Shown here piece by piece: positions 1 to 3,817 of a stretch of DNA of 7,698 nucleotides. A program made the translations under genes and the position numbers. Positions within the stretch are counted from its first letter, which is position 1. Each line of letters opens with the position of its first letter. Origin of the DNA: Methylophaga sp. Its GTDB lineage: Bacteria > Pseudomonadota > Gammaproteobacteria > Nitrosococcales > Methylophagaceae. The notes beneath the pieces were generated by a model that was not told where the DNA came from, made no database searches, and was given only the letters and a program-made list of their open reading frames with translations. The stretch lies in assembly GCA_002733335.1 (NCBI GenBank), contig NVVK01000024.1, positions 21,933 to 29,630 on the forward strand, in the 5' to 3' direction.

Positions 1-75
1 GTTATCTTCACGGATTTGAGTAAAGATAAAATTATCGATAAAGATGAGCTGGAGTATTTTGTATTTGAGTTTTAA
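1..75 (+). CDS. C-terminal end of an EF-hand-like protein (5' end outside window)
   Basis: Frame 1 is open from the first base to TAA at 73-75 and gives 24 residues. Residues 5-16 fit an EF-hand calcium loop: Asp at loop position 1, Ser at 3, Asp at 5, Ile at 8, Asp at 9 and Glu at 12. Lys replaces the usual Gly at position 6. The loop is followed by a short acidic and aromatic tail. EF-hand loops bind Ca2+, and bacterial examples are often secreted or periplasmic calcium sensors. With one loop and no upstream sequence, the parent protein cannot be named. The frame and stop are clear; calcium binding is inferred from loop spacing alone. Confidence 0.6.
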   Translation, partial: VIFTDLSKDKIIDKDELEYFVFEF

Positions 76-85
76 GATATTTCCC

Positions 86-109
86 GTTCGTCCTGAGCTT
101 GCCGAAGAA
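86..109. repeat. Short dispersed-repeat-like palindromic motif
   Basis: TTCG at 87-90 and CGAA at 103-106 flank a core reading cctgagcttgc; a further GTTCGAC lies just after, at 114-120. This closely resembles the short TTCG-CCTGAGCTTG-CGAA motif scattered between genes in many proteobacterial genomes. It sits 10 bases after a stop codon, where such repeats are common. Only one copy is present in the window, so its repeat nature is from general knowledge. Confidence 0.4.
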
Positions 110-264
110 TGATGTTCGACAGATTCACCAGAATCCTAAGGGGTCAGCTAACTTAATTGATTGTAAACCCATAAAAATTCCTTAGTTAATACTATAGTGG
201 ACACTGTTCTACGTTAAAAAGAGTGAATACTGGATTAAAAGCAGAGAGTATATTTATCGCTCAA

Positions 265-273
265 TGCTACACT
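265..273 (+). promoter_or_regulatory. Candidate extended -10 promoter for the Sel1-repeat gene
   Basis: TGCTACACT fits an extended -10 element (TGn before TAnAnT). No convincing -35 box lies 16-18 bases upstream, which extended -10 promoters can tolerate. Transcription would start near 280 and leave a leader of about 28 bases before the GTG at 308. This is a motif call only. Confidence 0.3.
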
Positions 274-307
274 GTGCGAATTTACCATAAATAAGACAGG
301 ATCAAGC

Positions 308-802
308 GTGAGTCAAACTGAAAAAGTGTCAGCAAAAGAGTATCTAGCTAAATGTAAAAAAGCAGCAGTGAAGGGGAATGTAATTGCTCAAAATACCCTA
401 GGGTTTTTGTATTTGAATGGTCAAGGTGTTGATAGAGATTACACCGAGGCGGTAAAGTGGTTTGAACAAGCGGCTGAACAGGAATACAGAGAAGCGCAAT
501 ATAACCTTGCGGTAATGTATAAGCTAGGGCAAGGTATGGAACCAGATAAAGTGCAAGGTGCACTCTGGATGAAGCGGGCAGCAGATTATGCATACGCTCC
601 AGCACAAAATGCCTTAGGTGACCTTTATTATAAAGGTGAAGGCGTTGATCTTGATTATGTCTTAGCTTATGCTTATTGGGAATTAGCTGAGAAAAATGGT
701 TTTAAAGATATTGAACATAAAAAAAGTGAAATACTTAAAAAGATGAGCTTAGCTGATATTGAAAATGCAAAACAAGGCATCGATACAGTAAATAAACATT
801 AG
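308..802 (+). CDS. Sel1-like repeat (tetratricopeptide-type) protein, 164 aa
   Basis: Three tandem Sel1-like repeats of 36 residues fill residues 23-58, 59-94 and 95-130. Each has the alternating pattern A-Q-x-x-L-G-x-x-Y, then a G-x-G-V/M turn, D, and A-x-x-W/Y helix residues. A charged helical tail follows (131-164). Sel1 repeats form helical-pair solenoids that bind other proteins and act as adaptors or scaffolds. There is no signal peptide or membrane segment, so a cytoplasmic location is likely. Three repeats is short for the family. The GTG start at 308 is supported by ACAGGA at 296-301, six bases upstream. The gene stands alone between its own promoter candidate and a 3' hairpin, so no partner can be inferred. 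The family call is firm; the specific role is unknown. Confidence 0.9.
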   Translation: MSQTEKVSAKEYLAKCKKAAVKGNVIAQNTLGFLYLNGQGVDRDYTEAVKWFEQAAEQEYREAQYNLAVMYKLGQGMEPDKVQGALWMKRAADYAYAPAQNALGDLYYKGEGVDLDYVLAYAYWELAEKNGFKDIEHKKSEILKKMSLADIENAKQGIDTVNKH

Positions 803-811
803 ACCTACAAA

Positions 812-842
812 ATCAAGAGGAACCTCAGGCTGGCCTCTTGAT
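812..842 (+). terminator. Hairpin after the Sel1 gene (possible terminator, no T tract)
   Basis: ATCAAGAGG (812-820) and CCTCTTGAT (834-842) form a perfect 9-bp inverted repeat with a 13-base loop, starting 10 bases after the stop codon. No run of T follows, so it may stabilise the 3' end or be a weak terminator rather than a strong intrinsic one. Confidence 0.4.
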
Positions 843-920
843 CTCCTGAATGAACAATCAAGCTGGCTACCTCTTGTGATTCGTAACTATCATAAACAAT
901 ATGAAAAAGAGCATTAGATT

Positions 921-1265
921 GTGGTATTAATAAATTATTTTGCAGATTTGATAATTATCTTCCCTATTTGTCTTTTAGTAATAACGCCAATGTATATTTC
1001 ATATATAGAGAAAAATTATAGGGCGTTGTGGAAAAGTGATTTATATGAATGTAGTTCATTACCTTATTATCGTATGCACTATATTTTTGGTTTTTTAATA
1101 AAAAATAAGTTTAAAAAAACGCAGAGTAAAGGATTTATTTTTCTGAGTTATATTTATAAATATGCATTTATTGTTTCGACTGTCGGATCGATGTTAATGG
1201 TTACGACTCCTATACTAAGTTATTTAGAGCAGTTTGAGTTTATGACGCAACCATGGTGGCAATGA
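921..1265 (+). CDS. Small membrane protein of unknown function, 114 aa
   Basis: I do not recognise this protein. It has two hydrophobic stretches long enough to cross the membrane, at about residues 4-29 and 81-102. Between them lies a basic, aromatic-rich loop (about 30-80) with several Tyr and Lys, including a KNKFKKTQSK patch. The loop charge suggests that the middle faces the cytoplasm, with both ends outside. The GTG at 921 is chosen because AAAGAG lies about nine bases upstream and because it keeps the first membrane segment whole; an ATG at codon 24 would cut into it. The gene is markedly AT-rich and Ile/Tyr-rich compared with the Sel1 gene before it. It is followed directly by a terminator-like hairpin and then by the cassette array on the opposite strand, so it is not obviously in an operon. 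Confidence 0.6.
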   Translation: MVLINYFADLIIIFPICLLVITPMYISYIEKNYRALWKSDLYECSSLPYYRMHYIFGFLIKNKFKKTQSKGFIFLSYIYKYAFIVSTVGSMLMVTTPILSYLEQFEFMTQPWWQ

Positions 1266-1279
1266 ATCTAATATTACTT

Positions 1280-1302
1280 TAAAAGGGTAGCGTCCCCTTT
1301 TA
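1280..1302 (+). terminator. Terminator-like hairpin after the membrane-protein gene
   Basis: TAAAAGGG (1280-1287) pairs with CCCTTTTA (1295-1302) around a 7-base loop, 15 bases after the stop codon, and TTTGT follows. Because the 5' arm is A-rich it could also work on the minus strand, stopping transcription coming out of the cassette array. A weaker outer pairing (TAATATTAC near 1268 with GTAATG near 1307) would extend the stem into the repeat that starts at 1306. Confidence 0.55.
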
Positions 1303-1305
1303 GTT

Positions 1306-1464
1306 TGTAATGCTAATTTCATAATTGAATCATATCAGAAGGCGTTAAGCTTTGTGTGCAAAGTGTACGCTTGAACGATTTGTTCTCATCCCCAGCGGGG
1401 GTGAGCACAGGTTGTTCAAGTAGGTTAACTCGCCGTTCCCACCGCCGCTGGCGGTGGGAACGCC
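1306..1464 (-). repeat. Copy 1 of the 158/159-bp structured repeat; truncated gene-free element
   Basis: This segment matches 2221-2378 at about 95%: roughly seven substitutions and one single-base gap by eye. It begins exactly at the cleavage point of the upstream attC (minus strand, between 1461 and 1460). It keeps the opening TTCCCA, the 13-bp-arm hairpin (1434-1446 with 1450-1462, loop gct), the box TGGGAAC on the minus strand (1441-1435), and the internal hairpins. Homology stops at 1306. The 37 bases that in copy 2 carry the closing stem arm (2184-2220) are missing, so this copy should not recombine as a normal cassette. The two convergent genes on either side end at 1265 and 1503, and this repeat fills most of the gap between them. 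Confidence 0.85.
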
Positions 1465-1515
1465 TAAATAACAGGAGCCTACGAAGTAGGCTTCCTGTTG
1501 ATTTATTTGTTAGAT
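1461..1515 (-). other. attC recombination site of the two-gene cassette (about 55-61 bp)
   Basis: On the minus strand the site opens with ATCTAAC (1515-1509), an exact RYYYAAC box, and ends at GGCG before the cleavage point at 1461/1460. With the cassette's own opening bases (G-TTAGAT, an exact GTTRRRY box) the outer arms pair perfectly. An unpaired spacer follows (AAA opposite GCC), then TAAAT, an extrahelical C, AACAGGA, an extrahelical A, and GCCTAC closing on a TTC loop. Unpaired spacer and extrahelical bases are defining features of attC hairpins folded from one strand. The site overlaps the last codons of the upstream gene, as cassette sites often do. Confidence 0.85.
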
Positions 1516-1793
1516 TCGGGTGCAACTTCGCAATTTTCTAAGAAATGCCAACTTTCACTTGTTAGATTTCCCCAGTATTCATCTCCAAGTTTCGTGATGA
1601 CATGGCGGCCAATTGAAGGATATTGGGCTTTTATTGACGCGGCTATTTCTTTGGCCGTGGAATTAGAAAGAATATAAAAGCAAGACACCATGTCGAAACG
1701 CCATGTATAGACTTCAGGAACACGATTAAGAATTTCAGTTAATTTCTCGCGCTCAGTTGCGCCACCGTTAAATACAAATATATATGATTTCAT
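1503..1793 (-). CDS. Small cassette-encoded soluble protein, 96 aa, unknown function
   Basis: I cannot assign this to a named family with confidence. It opens with a beta strand (YIFVFNGGA, residues 4-12), then a helix (about 13-25), a pair of strands around WRFDMVSCFYIL (31-42), a helix starting at STAKEIAASIKA (45-56), and a strand (HVITKL, 64-69). The C-terminal part, GDEYWGNLTSESWHFLE (70-86), is rich in Trp and acidic residues. This beta-alpha-beta-beta-alpha-beta order is that of a ferredoxin-like fold. It faintly recalls small SinR/Cas2-like proteins, but I see no diagnostic catalytic motif. Its ATG overlaps the stop of the membrane-protein gene by ATGA, implying coupled translation. 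The stop lies inside the attC, six bases after the box ATCTAAC. Possible roles include a partner of the membrane protein or part of a stress, toxin or defence module; these are guesses. Confidence 0.75.
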   Translation of the reverse strand: MKSYIFVFNGGATEREKLTEILNRVPEVYTWRFDMVSCFYILSNSTAKEIAASIKAQYPSIGRHVITKLGDEYWGNLTSESWHFLENCEVAPESNK

Positions 1794-2155
1794 TCTTCTT
1801 CCTCCAGAAGTCTTCTAAGCTCCGGGGGAGTAATAAGTTCTGCATCATTTCCTAGTGATGGTAGTGCCTGCCCTTTTTGTTGCATATACTCTAAAGTTTG
1901 TTTTCTTATTTGGTATTCTTCTGACTGTAGCTTATCTCTGTCGATAGTTAATAAAATCAAGAAACCTAACATTGCTGTAACTACCGGCCCACATATCAAG
2001 ATAATTAGCCAGATTGGTACTGTATTAATAAATGGAATGGTACATAATCCAGGTATAGAAACTATGGCGCAGAGCCATAGTATTGGATTAAGCGCACTTT
2101 TGACAGTTAGCTTCCCTCCTGCATCAATAGCTCTTGCAGCTATATTCTCTCTCAT
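1790..2155 (-). CDS. Small two-helix membrane protein in cassette, 121 aa (or 136 aa from GTG at 2200)
   Basis: I recognise no family. From the ATG at 2155-2153 the protein has a basic N-terminal helix (about residues 1-20), two membrane-spanning segments (about 22-43 and 46-71), and a charged C-terminal tail with a coiled-coil-like stretch and a run of Glu at the end. The open frame extends to a GTG at 2200, giving 15 more residues. That GTG lies beyond the cassette edge at 2182/2183, inside the neighbouring gene-free element, and has no ribosome binding site. The ATG is preceded within the cassette by GGAG (11-base gap) and GGAAG (close). I therefore prefer the ATG, because a mobile cassette should carry its own start. 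The stop overlaps the next start by ATGA. The paired small proteins suggest a membrane-anchored partner and a cytosolic partner. Confidence 0.7.
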   Translation of the reverse strand: MRENIAARAIDAGGKLTVKSALNPILWLCAIVSIPGLCTIPFINTVPIWLIILICGPVVTAMLGFLILLTIDRDKLQSEEYQIRKQTLEYMQQKGQALPSLGNDAELITPPELRRLLEEEE

Positions 2156-2182
2156 ACTTCCAGTTACTCCGATAGAATCTAA

Positions 2183-2374
2183 CGGTGAGTTAAGCGTCAC
2201 GTTCTGATGTGGTTGAATTATGTAATGCTAATTTCATAATTTAACTATATCAGAAGGCGTTCAGCTTTGCGTGCAAAGTGTACGCTTGAACGATTTGTTC
2301 TCATCCCCAGCGGGGGTGAGCCAGATTGTTCAAGTAGGTTAACTCACCGTTCCCACCGCCGCTGGCGGTGGGAA
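2183..2374 (-). mobile_element. Gene-free cassette-like element, 192 bp, nearly all recombination site
   Basis: Read on the minus strand it opens with TTCCCA after the cleavage point of the AraC cassette's attC and ends in CACCG before TTAGAT of the next cassette. Its box TGGGAAC (2355-2349) complements its own opening. The arms GGTGAGTTAA (from 2348 down) and TTAACTCACC (ending at 2184) close it, so in circular form it has a perfect 17-bp outer stem. It lacks the unpaired spacer and extrahelical bases seen in the two neighbouring attC sites. No plausible gene fits inside. Inside are a GC-rich hairpin (2300-2308 with 2312-2320) and two competing pairings of GCTTGAACG (2284-2292). Removing it would join GGGCG directly to TTAGAT, a perfect cassette junction. 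It may be an ORF-less cassette or a non-autonomous element that targets attC. Confidence 0.7.
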
Positions 2375-2378
2375 CGCC
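2221..2378 (-). repeat. Copy 2 of the structured repeat (about 95% identical to 1306-1464)
   Basis: This is the shared part of the intact element. The first bases on the minus strand (2378-2375) belong to the neighbouring attC and match because both sites end in GGCG. The repeat keeps the hairpin with 13-bp perfect arms (2348-2360 and 2364-2376, loop gct) and the internal C/G-rich hairpin. High identity across a noncoding stretch, with stems preserved, suggests recent duplication or selection on structure. Confidence 0.9.
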
Positions 2379-2485
2379 CATGTAACCGGCAGTTTTTTGT
2401 GAAGTGGTTTTGTGCAAAAATGTAGCGAAGCGAAATGCACAAAAGCGCGTAGCAAAAAATTGTCCGGTTGACATGCTTGTTAGCT
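2375..2485 (-). other. attC recombination site of the AraC-GyrI cassette (about 111-117 bp)
   Basis: On the minus strand the site opens with AGCTAAC (2485-2479) and ends at GGGCG before the cleavage point 2375/2374. Paired with the cassette's own opening (G-TTAGCT) the outer arms match exactly. Then come an unpaired spacer (AAG opposite GCC), CATGT, an extrahelical C, AACCGG, an extrahelical A, and C paired with G. The extrahelical bases sit at the same places as in the attC at 1461-1515. The long apical part carries a further inverted repeat (TTTTGTGCA with TGCACAAAA). AGCTAAC departs from RYYYAAC at its second base, but the partner box has the matching change. Confidence 0.85.
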
Positions 2486-2499
2486 TATTACGCAAACAC

Positions 2500-3423
2500 C
2501 TATATTCCCTTAAGTTTAACGTGGATTTCCATTTCTACATGCCCGTCAACTCTTGCATCGTTCAGATAACGTTCTAACATTGGAAAATCATCTGGTTCAA
2601 ATCCGCTATTAGGTAACCAATCAGAATAGATACTCAATTGAGCCTTAATTGTTTCTTCTGGGCTACCTTTAAAATAGAGTACAGCGTATTTGCCTTTCGG
2701 TATTTCAGACAGTGTAAATGGTGACTTAACTTGTACATCTTCACCAATCACTACCGAAGCAGTGTAACGACATTTATCGACTGGTGTAACTGTTGGGTTA
2801 TCAAAAGCAAAGGCAAAGCGTTTTTGCTCGCCTTTTTTTATGCCATTACAGACAGCCCAATCTATCAGTTTATCCCATGCTTGATAAATCGCGTCAGGTT
2901 CATAACCGCGCTCTGAAGCCAAAGTACATACCCGCTGGCGATCAAGTTCTCTTACTTCAATACTCATATTTGTATCCTCTAAGTTGGTTTTACTCATCAC
3001 TTCATTTGTGATGCGAGTAGGATACAAATCAGAGGGGTTAAAATCTTTTCCATACTTGCTAGATATTTTTCCAATCTTGCTATCTTTAACTTTGTCTGGG
3101 TTTCGTATTTCTGACGGACTAAACCCGAAATGAAGCTTTATTGCTTTTGAAAAATTGGCACTCGACGAAAACCCATTATCTAAAGCTATTTGAGTGACGG
3201 ATAGCTCAGTTTTAAAAATCAATAAGTTGGCTGCTCGCTCAAGTCTTCGTCTAACGATGTAATCATTGATGGTTTCACCGACAATGCCCGTAAAAATTCG
3301 GTGAAAGTGATATACCGAAAAATGACTTATATTTGCCACTTCAGTCAATGAGATTTTGTGAGCTAGATTAGCTTCAATATATTGAATAACCCGATCTATG
3401 CGAACTTTGTACTTTTTATTCAT
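2500..3423 (-). CDS. AraC-family transcriptional regulator with GyrI-like effector domain, 307 aa
   Basis: The N-terminal part (about residues 8-105) is an AraC/XylS DNA-binding domain with two helix-turn-helix motifs. The first centres on ISLTEVANISHFSVYHFHRIF (24-44). The second centres on SVTQIALDNGFSSSANFSKAIK (75-96) and is followed by FGFSPSEIR. A linker of roughly 40 residues leads to a GyrI-like small-molecule-binding domain (about 153-305), with the YQAWDKLIDW helix, the IPKGKYAVLYFKG strand and a C-terminal MEIHVKLK strand. Proteins of this layout sense small amphipathic or cationic compounds and often control multidrug efflux or their own gene. The length is typical for the family. 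The ATG at 3423 follows a weak TAGG. It is the only gene of its cassette. The AAGGTGT operator array lies 50-180 bases upstream, outside the cassette, so any control by it depends on the insertion site. The family is certain; the ligand and targets are unknown. Confidence 0.92.
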   Translation of the reverse strand: MNKKYKVRIDRVIQYIEANLAHKISLTEVANISHFSVYHFHRIFTGIVGETINDYIVRRRLERAANLLIFKTELSVTQIALDNGFSSSANFSKAIKLHFGFSPSEIRNPDKVKDSKIGKISSKYGKDFNPSDLYPTRITNEVMSKTNLEDTNMSIEVRELDRQRVCTLASERGYEPDAIYQAWDKLIDWAVCNGIKKGEQKRFAFAFDNPTVTPVDKCRYTASVVIGEDVQVKSPFTLSEIPKGKYAVLYFKGSPEETIKAQLSIYSDWLPNSGFEPDDFPMLERYLNDARVDGHVEMEIHVKLKGI

Positions 3424-3473
3424 AAATACCTAAGTTGGAATACTGCACAGATGCTCAAGGGAAGCTAACAATT

Positions 3474-3479
3474 ATTATA
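3474..3479 (-). promoter_or_regulatory. Candidate -10 box for the AraC-GyrI gene
   Basis: TATAAT on the minus strand is a perfect -10 hexamer, placed so that transcription would start at about 3467, right at the cassette edge. The -35 position (around 3497-3502) reads GTTTTA, which is poor, so activation by a bound protein would fit. The box is embedded in one AAGGTGT half-site, so a protein bound there could also block it. Confidence 0.45.
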
Positions 3480-3603
3480 CACCTCCTAAAGGTGTATAAA
3501 ACGTGAGTGGAAGGTGTATAAAAAAGATAAGTTAAGCCTTGCACTAATAAAACAATGGTTTATCATTTTAAAACACACCTTTATATAAAATAAAATACAC
3601 CTT
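3475..3603. promoter_or_regulatory. Symmetrical array of five AAGGTGT operator-like half-sites
   Basis: AAGGTGT occurs on the plus strand at 3489-3495 and 3511-3517, exactly 22 bases apart. On the minus strand it occurs at 3575-3581 and 3597-3603, also 22 bases apart. The four are perfectly mirrored about an axis at base 3546. A fifth copy (minus, 3479-3485, last base changed) makes a local dyad with the first: TTATACACCT and AGGTGTATAA around five bases. Most copies are followed by an A/T run. Two helical turns between copies suggests cooperative protein binding on one DNA face, perhaps with looping. Likely binders are the AraC-GyrI protein or an unknown regulator; a recombinase-binding array is an alternative. 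Confidence 0.6.
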
Positions 3604-3777
3604 GTGGAATTGTTGGGTCAAATTCATTAAAAGTGTCGTTTAAAGCATCTTAGCATGAGCACTGAGAAAAGGTAGGTTGATTGGGCGAAACGGTATGCTT
3701 TATTTTATGATAGAAAGCAAAGGCTTGATCAAATTTATTTATAATTAAAACCTTGTCTCATCACTATTTCCTGAGGT

Positions 3778-3817
3778 AATTTAGGCATGCTTCCGATGAA
3801 TAAACCTGGCCTAAATT
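3778..3817 (-). terminator. Hairpin overlapping the AAA+ gene stop codon
   Basis: AATTTAGGC (3778-3786) and GCCTAAATT (3809-3817) form a perfect 9-bp inverted repeat with a 22-base loop. The arm nearer the gene includes its TAG stop. There is no T run after it on the minus strand, so it is at best a weak terminator or a 3'-end stabiliser. Confidence 0.35.

Larger units (their letters stand above)
1461..2182 (-). mobile_element. Two-gene integron cassette (722 bp)
   Basis: On the minus strand the cassette opens with TTAGAT after the G at 2183. It carries a membrane-protein gene and an ATGA-overlapping second gene, and closes with a compact attC at 1515-1461. The opening bases and the box ATCTAAC at 1515-1509 are exact complements, which fixes both ends. 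Two genes in one cassette, translationally coupled, suggest products that work together. The leader from the cassette edge to the first ATG is only 27 bases, so transcription probably enters from upstream. Confidence 0.8.
1306..3468 (-). mobile_element. Integron-cassette array without an integrase in the window (CALIN-type)
   Basis: Read on the minus strand, this stretch is a head-to-tail series: AraC-GyrI cassette, gene-free element, two-gene cassette, truncated gene-free element. Each complete unit opens with six bases (TTAGCT, TTCCCA, TTAGAT) complementary to the seven-base box that starts its own 3' recombination site (AGCTAAC, TGGGAAC, ATCTAAC). That is the signature of cassettes excised and inserted by an integron integrase, because the first bases of an inserted cassette come from its own attC. 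No tyrosine recombinase is encoded in the window. The upstream edge at 3468/3469 does not follow an attC-like end, so it is either an attI relic or a secondary insertion point. The downstream edge at 1306 is a break in homology. The array could be an orphan cluster or the fragment of a larger integron whose integrase lies elsewhere. Confidence 0.75.
2375..3468 (-). mobile_element. Integron cassette carrying the AraC-GyrI regulator (1094 bp)
   Basis: On the minus strand the cassette opens with TTAGCT (3468-3463) after a G. It has a 39-base leader, one gene, 14 bases after its stop, and then the attC box AGCTAAC at 2485. The opening bases and the attC box are exact complements, which fixes both ends. 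The base context before the opening G (TAATTG) does not resemble an attC end, so this is the first cassette of the array. Confidence 0.8.
3424..3810. other. Intergenic region between the AraC-GyrI gene and the AAA+ gene
   Basis: This 387-base gap contains the cassette edge (3468/3469), the AAGGTGT operator array (3475-3603) and a hairpin that overlaps the ATPase stop (3778-3817). Bases 3604-3777 are AT-rich, and I see no gene, RNA gene or convincing promoter in them. No integron integrase or complete attI is present, although an attI would be expected about here if the array were a full integron. Confidence 0.6.

Noticed and set aside
146..152. AGCTAAC, identical to the cassette edge box at 3463-3469
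   Set aside because: There is no palindromic attC structure or complementary box around it; a seven-base match can occur by chance.
186..214. TATAGTGGACACTG-like stretch reminiscent of an IS3-family end
   Set aside because: No transposase fragment, matching inverted end or target duplication is visible nearby.
792..917. Open stretch after the Sel1 gene giving a protein-like tail (WLPLVIRNYHKQYEKEH) before a TAG
   Set aside because: It has no good start codon or ribosome binding site and lies over the terminator-like hairpin. It could be a gene remnant, but I cannot match it to a family.
1344..1350. GTTAAGC inside copy 1 fits the attC core box on the plus strand
   Set aside because: Copy 2 has GTTCAGC there, which breaks the consensus, and no matching plus-strand partner box exists upstream. 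It is better explained as a stem arm within the repeat.
1381..1462. GC-rich hairpins resembling type I-E CRISPR repeats (for example CCCCAGCGGGGGTGAG)
   Set aside because: Each hairpin occurs once per 158-bp repeat, with no regular spacer-repeat series and no cas genes. The two copies are 914-915 bases apart and explained by the gene-free element.
1319..1541. Short open frames on both strands over 1319-1541 and the one at 2301-2495
   Set aside because: They run through the palindromic repeat and attC sites, have no ribosome binding sites, and differ between the two repeat copies because of the indel.
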